From Dyadobacter pollutisoli (GTDB taxonomy: Bacteria > Bacteroidota > Bacteroidia > Cytophagales > Spirosomataceae), in contig NZ_CP112998.1 of assembly GCF_026625565.1 (NCBI RefSeq), forward strand, positions 1,180,501 to 1,244,500: 64,000 nucleotides of DNA. The letters are read 5' to 3'. A program made the position numbers and the translations under genes. This document shows positions 35,971 to 45,829 of the stretch, piece by piece; the stretch's first letter is position 1, and every line of letters begins with the position of its first letter. The notes below the pieces were generated by a model. It saw only the letters and a list, made by a program, of their open reading frames with translations, was not told the DNA's origin and made no database searches.

Positions 35971-36837
35971 TCAGCCCAGGATCACCATCGGTGCTTTGAG
36001 CCCGTCTTTAACCGACTCTTTGTGATAGACCAATAGTGGAACTTGGGTATCCACCGTCAATTTTTTTGTCATCGAGGGGTTAAGGAGCTTTTCAAGAAAG
36101 CCTCTACGCCGGTTAGAAACGATCAGTAAATCCGCCTTGATCTGATTGCAGTAATTTTCCAGCCGATCCATCACATGATCACTATTGAGTATCGTAATCT
36201 GGTCGCGACCAATGCCAAGCTCATGCTCTATTTCATCAATGTACTGCCCATCCGGTTGGATGTCGAGCTGCTCATCGGAATTAACTTTTACCAGTCGAAG
36301 CTTACTTTTTAACTGTTTAGTCAAAGCGATGACATCAACGAGTATTTCCTTCTCATCAAATTCCAGTTGAGTAGCATAAACGAACTGGCCAAAATGAATC
36401 ACCTCATTGCTTGGCGGTATAATGAGAACTGGGCAATGCGCATGCAGTGCAATACCGGTCGCTGCGCTGCCTATCAATCTGTCGAGAAATGCTGCGTGAC
36501 CAGTTCTTCCGACTATGATCAGATCGGCGGAGTTTTCTTTTGCCTGTTTGAGTACAGCCGTTTCTACGCCGCCGGTTTCCCATATGGCATCCGCGCGAAA
36601 GCCTTCCTGTTGTGCCCGGGACACTCGCTCGTTTAGTTTTGTGCGGTAATTGTCTTCCAACTGCTGATAGATGGGCGCAGTAACGATGGATTCGGGGATC
36701 ATAAAGTCCCCAACATAAGGCTGGTAGGCATACATGATCAGCAGCTTTGCACCAGTATTAGCTGCGATTTGCTTGGCAGCCTCTAGTGCCTTGTCAGCAT
36801 TTTCGGAAAAGTCTAAGGGTACTAAGATCGTTTTCAT
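35971..36837 (-). CDS. Universal stress protein, two USP domains
   Basis: 288 aa, MKTILVPLDFSENADKALEA. ATP loop GRTGHAAFLDRLIGSAATGIA in domain 1; degenerate domain 2 ends LLVYHKESVKDG. Close paralogue of the 22238 USP. Divergent from the GH13 gene, sharing box 13 at equal distance from both starts. Confidence 0.92.
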   Translation of the reverse strand: MKTILVPLDFSENADKALEAAKQIAANTGAKLLIMYAYQPYVGDFMIPESIVTAPIYQQLEDNYRTKLNERVSRAQQEGFRADAIWETGGVETAVLKQAKENSADLIIVGRTGHAAFLDRLIGSAATGIALHAHCPVLIIPPSNEVIHFGQFVYATQLEFDEKEILVDVIALTKQLKSKLRLVKVNSDEQLDIQPDGQYIDEIEHELGIGRDQITILNSDHVMDRLENYCNQIKADLLIVSNRRRGFLEKLLNPSMTKKLTVDTQVPLLVYHKESVKDGLKAPMVILG

Positions 36838-36910
36838 AGGATGTATTATTTATTGGGAATGCTCTGAGTCAGCATAATACAAAGCTCGTATCTGTAGGCC
36901 TGCAAGAGAA

Positions 36911-36922
36911 TGACAAAGGTCA
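36911..36922. promoter_or_regulatory. FNR-type box 13 between divergent USP and GH13 genes (TGAC-AAAG-GTCA)
   Basis: Exact match whose centre is 79 nt from both the USP start (36837) and the preferred GH13 start (36996). Confidence 0.7.
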
Positions 36923-36995
36923 TATCGTTTTAGAAGCGTGATCAGTCAGCTATTTCCTGTTGGCCAATAGCTTTGCTTATAATAGGCATAACCTT

Positions 36996-38705
36996 ATGAA
37001 TATGAGCGGAAGCAACACAGTGAATTCCATCTTTGATATCGATCTCTCACCTAAGCCAGGTAAGACCTACTGGGCTGATGGTAACAGGGAGTGGCGTGAG
37101 GAGTTTATCTATTTTCTTTTAATAGACCGCTTTCATGATGATCTTGAAAGAACGCCTGAGGACAAGCCAAACAGACAAACCGGCTTTGGGAATGCAGATC
37201 AGCTTCAGAGAATTTGTGGCGGGACACTCAGCGGGATTACCCGTCACTTGGACTATATCCGGGACCTGGGTTGCACAGCATTATGGCTGAGCCCGGTGTT
37301 TCAGAATAACACCTTTTCTTACCACGGGTACGCAGTGGAAAATTACCTGGCAGTCGACCATAGGTTCGGAACGAAAAAGGATCTTGAAGAGCTCGTCGAA
37401 AAGGCACATAGTTATGATATCAAAGTCTTTTTGGATATCGTCTTGCATCATTCCGGGGACAACTGGACTTATCCGGGCGATGAAAAATATTACTATTATC
37501 AGGGGGCAGTATTTCCATTTGAGTCTTGGCGCTCAGCCGATTTACCTGTCCCAATTGAGCTGAGAAATCCCGAGCTTTACTGGCGAAAAGGGCAAATCCG
37601 AAATTTCGATGCGTATCCTGAAACCCGTGAAGGCGATTTTGAAAATCTTAAGAGCTACAAAAATGATGCTTCTCCAGAGGCTTTGCTGGTTCAGCAGATC
37701 CTGACGAAGATACATTGTTACTGGATCAGGGAAACAGACGTCGACGGTTTCCGTATTGATGCCGTCAAGCATATGGGGGAGGAAACCGTTAGCCAATTTT
37801 GTTCACACGTACGTGAGTACGCTTACAAGCTAGGAAAACGTAATTTCTTCTTTTTTGGAGAGTTTGTCGGTCCCGAAGAGATGTACAACCGGTATATCGG
37901 CCCGAAAACTTCTGTGATGATCGAAGATAAGGCCATTTATTTTGGGCTTAATTCTGTTCTGGATTTTCCGCTCTACCATATTCTGGCTGACGTGATCCGT
38001 GGTGTCTCTAAACCGCAAAAGCTGGTCGAGCGTTATGAATCACTCCGCCAGGGAGCGATGGGCAGAGGTGAGTTTGGTGAGTTCCTGGTAACCTTTATCG
38101 ACAACCACGATCAGGTAGGGCAGGTAATAAAGCGGCGATTCGGTAAAGAGGCCTCTGAAAACCAGATTATTGCAGGCATTGGATTTTTGCTGTGCGCACT
38201 GGGTACGCCCTGCATTTACTATGGCACTGAGCAGGGCTTTGACGGCTCAGGTGAAAAGGATTTCAATGTTCGCGAAGCGATGTTCAGCTTAGAGGATCCC
38301 AAAGTAAATGCTTTAAATAAATCCTGCCGGATCTACCAGCAGATCGCTGCTCTGGCCAAACTCAGAAAGGAAAATGCGGCGCTCAGGTTCGGGCGTATGT
38401 ATATGCGAAAACTTTCGGTGGACGGAAAGGATTTCATGCTTCCCACATTTGAAAAATGCCTTCTGGCGTTTTCAAGAGTTCTTTATGATGAAGAAATTGT
38501 GGTTGCTTACAACAGCTCTCAAGATGAGAACGATGAAGAGTACGTCCGGGTAGATCCGCTACTGAACCCGCAAGGGAGCTCACTTAGGTTTATTTACGGA
38601 CAGCAAGGCAGCGTGAATGTCCTTTTGAATGAAGAGGGTAATAAGCATTTTATCAAGCTGAAACTGGAACCCGGCCAATTTGTTGTCCTAACTAACAAAA
38701 GCTAA
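36996..38705 (+). CDS. Alpha-amylase-family glycoside hydrolase (GH13)
   Basis: 569 aa from MNMSGSNTVNSIFDID (an ATG at 36960 adds 12 residues but lies nearer the operator). TIM-barrel with the four GH13 regions: DIVLHH, DGFRIDAVKH (nucleophile Asp), FFFGEFVG (acid/base Glu) and TFIDNHDQ (transition-state Asp). A C-terminal beta domain follows. No signal peptide, so probably intracellular, suggesting turnover of glycogen or maltodextrin reserves. It heads the plus-strand run with the two kinase-like genes. Confidence 0.92.
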   Translation: MNMSGSNTVNSIFDIDLSPKPGKTYWADGNREWREEFIYFLLIDRFHDDLERTPEDKPNRQTGFGNADQLQRICGGTLSGITRHLDYIRDLGCTALWLSPVFQNNTFSYHGYAVENYLAVDHRFGTKKDLEELVEKAHSYDIKVFLDIVLHHSGDNWTYPGDEKYYYYQGAVFPFESWRSADLPVPIELRNPELYWRKGQIRNFDAYPETREGDFENLKSYKNDASPEALLVQQILTKIHCYWIRETDVDGFRIDAVKHMGEETVSQFCSHVREYAYKLGKRNFFFFGEFVGPEEMYNRYIGPKTSVMIEDKAIYFGLNSVLDFPLYHILADVIRGVSKPQKLVERYESLRQGAMGRGEFGEFLVTFIDNHDQVGQVIKRRFGKEASENQIIAGIGFLLCALGTPCIYYGTEQGFDGSGEKDFNVREAMFSLEDPKVNALNKSCRIYQQIAALAKLRKENAALRFGRMYMRKLSVDGKDFMLPTFEKCLLAFSRVLYDEEIVVAYNSSQDENDEEYVRVDPLLNPQGSSLRFIYGQQGSVNVLLNEEGNKHFIKLKLEPGQFVVLTNKS

Positions 38706-38758
38706 CCGTTTACGATAGCTTATTATTTGGTTGACATGTAACTTATAAAATCTTCAAA

Positions 38759-39277
38759 ATGGGAAATGCAAAATCTGGTTTGGTCATCATTGTCTCGGGA
38801 CTGCCAGGCTCAGGTAAGAGCTACTTTGCCCAGAAACTGGCCGTGACGCTTAAAGCGGTTTATTTGAGTAGCGATAGGATTAGAATTTCGCTTCAAGCCA
38901 AGGGGAAGTATACATTAGACGACAAAATGTATATATACCGGACTATGGCTAAGCTGACGGATAAGCATTTGAGCAGGGGGGAAACGGTCGTAGCAGACGC
39001 AACTTTTTATCACCACGCCATGCGAGACTTGTTCTCTGGCATTGCCTCAAAGCGTAATTCCAAGATTGCTTTTATCTTGGTTATAGCCAGCGAGGAGCTG
39101 GTGCGCGAGCGGTTAGATGAGCTAAGAGCGGACAGCGAAGCAGATTTGGGTGTATACGAGAGCATGAAAGAGCTCTTTGAACCTTACCTTGATGAGCACC
39201 TGGTACTTCGTTCTGGTACTGACAATATCTCAGAGATGCTCACACTGGCAACCAGTTACCTGAGGAGATATGAATGA
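38759..39277 (+). CDS. AAA/zeta-toxin-like P-loop kinase
   Basis: 172 aa. Walker A GLPGSGKSYFAQ near the start, SSDRIR and VVADATFYHHAMR motifs as in the kinase half of bifunctional APH/AAA proteins. The gene overlaps the downstream phosphotransferase gene by eight bases. In mycobacteria the two domains occur fused (Rv2004c, a DosR-regulon protein) in the opposite order; here they are separate proteins. Substrate unknown. Confidence 0.82.
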   Translation: MGNAKSGLVIIVSGLPGSGKSYFAQKLAVTLKAVYLSSDRIRISLQAKGKYTLDDKMYIYRTMAKLTDKHLSRGETVVADATFYHHAMRDLFSGIASKRNSKIAFILVIASEELVRERLDELRADSEADLGVYESMKELFEPYLDEHLVLRSGTDNISEMLTLATSYLRRYE

Positions 39278-40283
39278 GGGCGAGATTCACGTACTAGCCG
39301 AAAAAGGTATTTATAACGGGAAAGCACTTTGCGCGCAATTGCAAGAAACGCACATATCCTGGATCCTGCTGACCGATACTCTGGCGTTCAAAATCAAAAA
39401 GCCGGTTAAGCTTTCCTTTCTGGATTTTTCCGAATTGTCTACAAGAAAAGCACTCTGCGAAAAGGAATTGGACCTGAATAAACGCTTCTCACCAATTTAC
39501 CTGAAAGTACTTCCAGTCACTAGTCATGAGAATGGATTTGAGATCGGCGGCTTACACGGCAAACCAGTTGACTATACGTTGATGATGAAGCGGTTATCAA
39601 CTGAAAAGAGAATGGATCACCTGCTTTCCAAAGAGAAAATAGGCAGCAATGAAATGATAGCATTAGCTGAGAAAATTGCCCAAATGCATCGTGACGCTCC
39701 GGTTGTCTATCAACCGTTTGATCTGTTGGCACAGATGGCCACATTCAACGACATCGCCGGCATACGGCCATTTATTTTAGAGCATTCCAGTGCTTACTAC
39801 CAGGAAATCATTGATCATGCGATTGCATTTAGTGACGCATTCATTACTCAATATGCGGGCAGGATTAGGGAGCGGGGACGGCTTGGATTTATAAGGGACA
39901 TTCATGGCGATTTGCATAGTGGCAATATCTTCATTGATGATAAACCGATCCTCTTCGACTGCATTGAGTACAATGATGCTTTCAGGCAGATCGATGTGCT
40001 GAGCGATATCGCTTTTTTATGCATGGACCTGGAATATTTTGGCCATGATGCGCTCTGTGAAATTTTCCTTTCTGTTTATTGCGACCGCTTTCCAGCCTTT
40101 CAAACTGCTGTTGATAACCGCATCTTCCTTTATTATAAATGCCTGCGCGCAAACATCCGGGCGAAAGTAAATGCATTGAGCGCTATGGAGTCAGAAGGTA
40201 CCGCAGATTCTCAGGGACACCTGGACGCGGCAGAAAACTATCTTCGCCTTATCAGCAGTTACATCAATCAACTAGAAGCCTAG
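39270..40283 (+). CDS. Aminoglycoside-phosphotransferase-fold (APH-like) kinase
   Basis: 337 aa. N-terminal lobe with LTDTLAFKIKKPVKL (nucleotide-binding Lys), then the catalytic loop IHGDLHSGNIF and metal-binding ILFDCIEYND. Typical of the APH/choline-kinase superfamily but not of drug-modifying enzymes; the target is unknown. It is the partner of the overlapping P-loop kinase gene. The pair corresponds by domain content to the fused APH/AAA protein known from other bacteria. Confidence 0.85.
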   Translation: MNEGEIHVLAEKGIYNGKALCAQLQETHISWILLTDTLAFKIKKPVKLSFLDFSELSTRKALCEKELDLNKRFSPIYLKVLPVTSHENGFEIGGLHGKPVDYTLMMKRLSTEKRMDHLLSKEKIGSNEMIALAEKIAQMHRDAPVVYQPFDLLAQMATFNDIAGIRPFILEHSSAYYQEIIDHAIAFSDAFITQYAGRIRERGRLGFIRDIHGDLHSGNIFIDDKPILFDCIEYNDAFRQIDVLSDIAFLCMDLEYFGHDALCEIFLSVYCDRFPAFQTAVDNRIFLYYKCLRANIRAKVNALSAMESEGTADSQGHLDAAENYLRLISSYINQLEA

Positions 40284-40424
40284 CCTGATTATTCTCATAA
40301 GGAAGGCTGGCTCGGATCATGTTTTTGGAGAGTTACAGGGGATAATTTTATCGATATATTTTGATTTCAAATCGTTGAAAGAAGTTTAGACTAAAATCAT
40401 CTTAAGACCTCAACCAGCTGTCCT

Positions 40425-40577
40425 ATGAGCACATTCCAAACCAGTTTCATTAAAGTCGTTACCGGAATTTTTGTCAGCGCAAAACAAGAACCCGAAAAAG
40501 CTTTCCCAGCCAAAGCTGACGGCTTTGAAGTGTTCCTTTCCCGTATTAAAGCAAATAGCCATAGAATTAGATCTTAA
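40425..40577 (+). CDS. Small hypothetical protein, 50 aa
   Basis: MSTFQTSFIKVVTGIFVSAK, then a charged tail ending IKANSHRIRS; short amphipathic start, no clear membrane segment. It ends 3 nt before the DUF6544 start, so the two are probably co-transcribed. An imperfect TTGAT-x-AATC sequence lies upstream at about 40360. No family recognised. Confidence 0.5.
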   Translation: MSTFQTSFIKVVTGIFVSAKQEPEKAFPAKADGFEVFLSRIKANSHRIRS

Positions 40578-40580
40578 CAA

Positions 40581-41454
40581 ATGGGAACGACAAATATCTA
40601 CGCTCAGGTCGCGTCCACCCTAAGAGACAAGCCGGCCTTTTCCGCTTCGTTTAAAGTTACGATTGCAATTGCTGCACTACTTTGCTTGATTTTTTTGATG
40701 GGCCGCTTAAATCTTTACCTTAAATTTACCGACGAGGTAGCACAGTTATTTAGTGACTCAAAAGACATATCATCCCAAAAGTTTACAGCCAAGCAGCTCG
40801 CCGGGCTTCCGGTTCCTGTCCGGAAGTATTTTCGGCACGTGCTTAAAGAAGGGCAGCCGTATATTAGCAATGTCCACCTGGTCCATAATGGATTGTTCAA
40901 AACCGATTTAAAGAAGGATTGGATCAAAATTGCAGGCGAGGAATATTTTACCGCAAGTAAGCCAGGGTTTGTCTGGAAAGGCAAAACGGCAATGTTTACG
41001 GCTCGGGATATGTTCATTAATGGCAGGGGCAGGCTGGTAGTCTCTTTATTTTCACTGTTTACCATTCAAAACGAAACTGGTGAGAAGTATGATAAAGGGG
41101 AGTAATGCGTTGGCTTGGGGAAAGCGTTTGTTTTCCAACCAATTTACTGCCAAGTCAACATTTGAGATGGTTGCCTATCGATGACAACTCTGCTAAACTT
41201 GAATTCGATTATGGGGATTTGGCCGTTTCTTTCACTGTTATCTTTGACGCGCAGCATCAGATCGCAGAATTACGTACATTACGTAATATGGGCGATGGGC
41301 CAAGACAACCATGGGTTACTAAGGTAAGCCATTACAACAGTTGGAATGGTGTTTTGATTCCGACAGTCCTTGAAGCCGGATGGGAAATCGAAAAAAATAC
41401 TTGCCATACGCCCGCTTCAACATACAGGAGCTTACCTATAATGGCGGATTCTGA
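40581..41454 (+). CDS. DUF6544/DUF6920-family protein, two one-base deletions
   Basis: Restoring one T at 41103 (GAGTAATGCG, giving ELMRWLGES) and one A in the run 41391-41397 (giving WEIEKKYLPYARF) yields 291 aa, exactly the length of the paralogue at 18657. Membrane helix (about 30-50), then LPVPVRKYFRHVLKEGQ, KPGFVWKGKT, NGVLIPTVLEAGW. The true stop is then at 41454. Function unknown. Precedes mgtA on the same strand. Confidence 0.78.
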
Positions 41455-41566
41455 TTTAACTATCCAGCTCATATTCTCCACTGACCAGCATCATATATGC
41501 CGACCTATACCTTGATGAACTTTGCATTTAAGTATAGCATGCCAGTATTTAAATGCTTTTCAAATC

Positions 41567-44077
41567 ATGTTCATAAAAAATATCCGCAGTCTGCCGTTAG
41601 CCACTGTTTTTGAACTACTCGACAGTAATGAACAGGGGTTAAAGGATGAAATTGTCAGGGAGCGACAAAAGCAAAACTTTAAGAAAATTATCGGTGAATC
41701 AGAGCTCAAAAAGGCCCTGAGGATATTCATTCGGCAATTCACCAGCCCGCTGGTGCTCTTGCTTGTAATAGCCGTCATGCTTTCGGCTGTTCTCGGAGAG
41801 GTTTCGGATACTTTGATCATCTTTTTCATCCTTGTAGTGACGGGACTGCTAAGTTTCTGGCAAGAGCTTCACGCGGGCAAAGCGGTTGAAAAGCTCAGGG
41901 AAATGATCGAAATCAAAAGCCTTGTTGTTCGCAATGGGGTTGAGCAGGCGGTCAATACAAATGAAATTGTACCTGGAGATATTCTCCATCTAAGGGCCGG
42001 TGACATTATTCCCGCAGATTGCCGAATTGTCGAAAGTAACGAGCTCCATGTGAATGAAAGCAGCCTTACCGGCGAAAGTTATCCGGCAGAGAAAATGGTG
42101 GGTATAGCCGACGATGCAGCTCCCCTTGCAAAAACTTTGAACTGTCTGTGGGAAGGGACCAATGTTGTCAGTGGAACTGCGACAGTCATAGCGGTTTACA
42201 CGGGAAATGACACCCTTTTTGGTAAAATAGCCGCCAGCCTTTCGGATACGCCTGAAACAGCCTTTGAGAGGGGCATCAAACAATTTGGTTACTTCTTGCT
42301 GCAGATTACCGCCGCCTTAACGCTGATCATTTTTGCAATAAATATTTATTTCCACAAACCCCTGTTAGATTCACTGCTGTTTTCCCTGGCTCTGGCCGTC
42401 GGGATGGCGCCTGAGCTGCTGCCTGCCATTATGACCGTAGCTATGTCGTCGGCAGCGGCAAGGATGATGAAAAAGAAGGTGATTGTCAAGAAGCTTTCAT
42501 CCATCTTTAATTTCGGCGAGGTCCGTATTTTGTGCTCCGACAAAACCGGGACCATTACAGAAGGCACTGTCGTAGCGAAAGATTTTGTTGACGTATATGG
42601 CAATCCGGATGATCAGGTCCGGTTGTTCGCATTTCTAAATGCATCCATGCAGCAGGGCTTCACTAACCCGGTCGACCAGGCGATCTGCGCGCTGAGCGTT
42701 CAAGATCCTGGTTATACCAAGCGTGGAGAAATACCTTACGATTTTATAAGAAAGAGGCTGAGTATTTTGGTAGGCTTTCAAGAAGAGGCAATCATTATTA
42801 GTAAAGGGGCTTTGGCCAACATTCTTCAAGTTTGCCAGTTTGTGCATACCCAGACGGGAGATTTACAGCAGCTGGATGAAAAGATGCGAAGCGATATCAA
42901 TGATCGTTTTGAACGTTTTTCCAAAGAAGGGTATCGCGTGCTGGGTATCGCATCGAAAGTGTTTGGGGGGAATAAAATCAGCCGCGAGGATGAGATCGGG
43001 ATGACATTTATGGGTTTTCTGCTATTAGAAGATCCACTAAAAGAATCCAGCATAGCCTCTATCAAAAGGCTCGGAGAAATGCAGGTTCAGTTCAAGATCA
43101 TTACCGGAGACAACCGTTATGCGGCTGCGCATATCGCGCAGAAACTTGGTATCGGCCAGCCTCAGATCCTGACAGGTGACGAGCTAAACCAAATGTCGCC
43201 GGAAGCATTGCTTAACAGAGCGCTGAAAACCGATGTGTTTTCCGAAATCGAGCCCCATCAGAAGGTTCGTATTGTCAAAGCGCTGCAGCAGGCCAAGCAG
43301 GTTGTTGCCTATATCGGTGACGGCATCAACGACGTCGCCGCCATCAACGCGGCCGACGCGGGAATCTCAACAAGCAATGCGGTGGACGCGGCAAAACAAG
43401 CTGCTGATTTTGTTCTGCTGGAAAAAGACCTTTCTGTATTGGCCGATGGCATCCAGGAAGGGAGAAAGTCCTTTGTCAATTCAATGAAATACATTTTCAT
43501 TACCACAGGTGCCACATTCGGCAATATGTTCAGTGTCGCTGCGGCTTCACTTTTACTCCCTTTTCTGCCTATGTTGCCCAAGCAAATACTACTTACAAAC
43601 TTTATCACCGATTTGCCCGCTTTGGCGATTGCGTCCGATAATGTGGATCAGCAGCAACTTGCTTCGCCCGGCCGTTGGAACATGAAACTGATCCGGAATT
43701 TTATGATCGTCTTTGGGCTTCACAGTTCTCTGTTTGATTTTTTGACGTTCTATGCGCTCTATTTTCACTTTCATTTGACCGGGGCTGCTTTTCGTACAGG
43801 CTGGTTTCTTGAATCGGTGATTACCGAGCTGTTGATCTTGCTGGTAATCCGTACCAAAGTATCATTTTTTAAAAGTAGGCCTGGAAATCTGTTGCTAACT
43901 ATCACGATTATTGCGCTGATATTGGCCGTTTACCTCCCATGGTCTCCGGTTGCCTTTTCTCTGGGCTTGACAGGGATTGAGGGGAAGCAGGTGTTAGTGT
44001 TACTCGGCATCCTGACTGCGTACATGATTACCGCCGACTGGTTAAAGGTGTGGTTCTTTAAATTCAATAAAGCCTGA
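41567..44077 (+). CDS. mgtA: Magnesium-type P-type ATPase (P3B, MgtA-like)
   Basis: 836 aa from MFIKNIRSLPLATVFELL. Motifs: SSLTGES, helix-4 signature GMAPELLPAIMTVAMS (Mg-type), CSDKTGTITEG phosphorylation site, KGALANIL nucleotide site, IGDGINDVAAI hinge, and six C-terminal helices. Imports Mg2+ (or related divalent cations) across the inner membrane. The stop codon TGA lies within the CTGA target repeat of the adjoining IS1182 element, so the protein is unchanged by the insertion. Confidence 0.92.
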   Translation: MFIKNIRSLPLATVFELLDSNEQGLKDEIVRERQKQNFKKIIGESELKKALRIFIRQFTSPLVLLLVIAVMLSAVLGEVSDTLIIFFILVVTGLLSFWQELHAGKAVEKLREMIEIKSLVVRNGVEQAVNTNEIVPGDILHLRAGDIIPADCRIVESNELHVNESSLTGESYPAEKMVGIADDAAPLAKTLNCLWEGTNVVSGTATVIAVYTGNDTLFGKIAASLSDTPETAFERGIKQFGYFLLQITAALTLIIFAINIYFHKPLLDSLLFSLALAVGMAPELLPAIMTVAMSSAAARMMKKKVIVKKLSSIFNFGEVRILCSDKTGTITEGTVVAKDFVDVYGNPDDQVRLFAFLNASMQQGFTNPVDQAICALSVQDPGYTKRGEIPYDFIRKRLSILVGFQEEAIIISKGALANILQVCQFVHTQTGDLQQLDEKMRSDINDRFERFSKEGYRVLGIASKVFGGNKISREDEIGMTFMGFLLLEDPLKESSIASIKRLGEMQVQFKIITGDNRYAAAHIAQKLGIGQPQILTGDELNQMSPEALLNRALKTDVFSEIEPHQKVRIVKALQQAKQVVAYIGDGINDVAAINAADAGISTSNAVDAAKQAADFVLLEKDLSVLADGIQEGRKSFVNSMKYIFITTGATFGNMFSVAAASLLLPFLPMLPKQILLTNFITDLPALAIASDNVDQQQLASPGRWNMKLIRNFMIVFGLHSSLFDFLTFYALYFHFHLTGAAFRTGWFLESVITELLILLVIRTKVSFFKSRPGNLLLTITIIALILAVYLPWSPVAFSLGLTGIEGKQVLVLLGILTAYMITADWLKVWFFKFNKA

Positions 44078-45695
44078 GTGGCCGTTGCGGAACTAGCCTT
44101 ATACTTAAGTACTGGGAATTATTAGTGCTGACTTCTGAGAATTCTAAAAATTCGGCGTAAAAGCAATCGAGGGCTTCAAAAATGCGCCGGTTAAGTGAGC
44201 CATGGTCTTCATTGCTGCACTATTTGTAAATTTCCTTTTGAATGTTTTGAGGTATTTTTTGAGATTGAAGCAGGTCGCTGCCATTAGCATCACCTTATGT
44301 GCTGCGGCTTTACCTAGAACATTGATTTTACTTAATCCGTAATGATGGACCAAGGCTCCAAAGACCGGCTCTACCGTACTTTGCCGGACTTGTTTCATCC
44401 GTTTACCACGCTTGCTTAGTTGTCTTTCATAGGCTCGGTGGTAATTTTCATAAGCTGTCGTAAAAATTCTTTTAAATTGAGATTTCGGCGTACAGGATTC
44501 TTTTAGAACACAGGGGATGCAATCTCTTTTTGAAGCCCGGTAGTTTTTTATTGGCTTTCCGTCAGAGGTTCGATCAAAGCCCTTAAAAGGAATTGTCTTA
44601 CCCATGGTACAGGTAAAGACATCTTCTTTCCTGTAATAGGTGACCCATTCCCTTTCTGGTTTTTACTTTCCAAACACAGGGATCCATGGTGTGATATTTC
44701 TCAGGTCGAGGAACTGATAGTTAAACCCATTTGAGTACCCTGCGTCTGCTAACAGCTCAGTCATGCGAAGCTCATTAGCTTTCAGTCGGTTTTGGACTTG
44801 TAGAGTCATTGTTGGCAGATACTGACTGTCTCTTCCATCTGCGAAGTCAGCCTGTATATGACTGATTACGCCCTGGCCTGAATCTACTGCCATACTGCAG
44901 TGATGGTTAAGTTTTCTTGCCTTGCCAGGCTTTACCGAAATACGAGCATCCGGATCATGCGGATTATAATGCGTTTTATTACTGAATAACTGTGCTTTTT
45001 CAAGAGAGGCGCCGCTGGCACCAACCGGATTCTTGCGCAGCTTATCATGAATATGCTTCACACGCTTCAAATGATGCAGCGGAGCAGTAATCAACCCTGC
45101 CGTGGAAGTTGTAGCAGTTGGTACTTGATTTTCGTTCTCGGTATCTACGTTTTCAAAGTGCCTTTCAATAGATTGAAAAGGTCTTTTCAGTTCAAGACTT
45201 TCCATTGAAGCATTCGCCTTAATAGGTGCCGAGTCCATGGCTTGGGTATGTCCGCTAACCATGCCCTTATCAACACACAAGGCAAATATCTTATTGAATA
45301 GAGACTCAAAAACGGCAGCTGGATATAATTGTCTGGTCCGGCTAATGGTCGAATGACAAGTCCATGCGCATCGAGCAGTGATCCACCAATTTACGGTCAG
45401 AGGTTATGTTTTCCAGGTAACCGACCAGCATAAGTTTAAAAAATACAACCGGATCTATGGATGGGTTTCCAGTGCGATCATAGAGCTCTTTGGTTTCTTT
45501 GTAAATGGAATTCAAATCCAGCGCCTCTTTCAACTTTCGATAGAAATTATCCTTCGGAACCCGGGTCAGATAATTGAAAGCTGGTGAACAATTTTTCCGT
45601 GTAGTTTTTTCTTCCTTGCATTCCTGAAGTTACAAAAAAGCAACCTGTTTTGGAAGAAAATAAAGTTGTTTTTGTTCGAGTTCTGCAACGGCCAC
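44078..45695 (-). mobile_element. IS1182-family element, decayed
   Basis: Inverted ends GTGGCCGTTGCGGAACT (44078-44094) and AGTTCTGCAACGGCCAC (45679-45695), 16 of 17 matching. The flanks are CTGA on both sides (44074-44077 and 45696-45699), consistent with a 4-bp target repeat. The internal transposase is frameshifted at several points. Length 1618 bp. Confidence 0.8.
44144..45621 (-). pseudogene. IS1182-family transposase remnant
   Basis: From ATG at 45621: MQGRKNYTEKLFTSFQLS, then a frame change at the C-run near 45560, then DRVPKDNFYRKL, YDRTGNPSIDPVVFFKLMLV, a break near 45350, QAMDSAPIKANASMESL with DDE region VDSGQGVISH and ADAGYSNG, a break near 44650, and the C-terminal KRMKQVRQSTVEPVFGALVH. 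At least three breaks; non-functional as read. Confidence 0.85.
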
Positions 45696-45732
45696 CTGAG
45701 TATTACTTAGCCGTATGTCGACGCCATAAAAC

Positions 45733-45744
45733 TGACTAATGTCA
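45733..45744. promoter_or_regulatory. FNR-type box 14 (TGAC-TAAT-GTCA)
   Basis: Perfect palindrome extended to ACTGAC-TAAT-GTCAGT, centred 91 nt upstream of the USP start at 45830. Same extended half site as box 10. Confidence 0.7.
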
Positions 45745-45829
45745 GTCAGGAGGATAGATTGGGTCATCGGAAATAGCTCTATATCAGGATAATTTGGTAG
45801 AAAAATAGCTCAACTTACTATTCCTGCAC

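Noticed and set aside
39520..39744. Opposite-strand frames inside the APH-like and other large genes
   Set aside because: Shadow frames of strongly supported genes; compositions show no domain signature.
40355..40375. FNR-type box before the small protein at 40425 (TTGATTTCAAATC)
   Set aside because: Palindromic as GATTT-AAATC but lacks the TGAY-N4-RTCA spacing; not counted.
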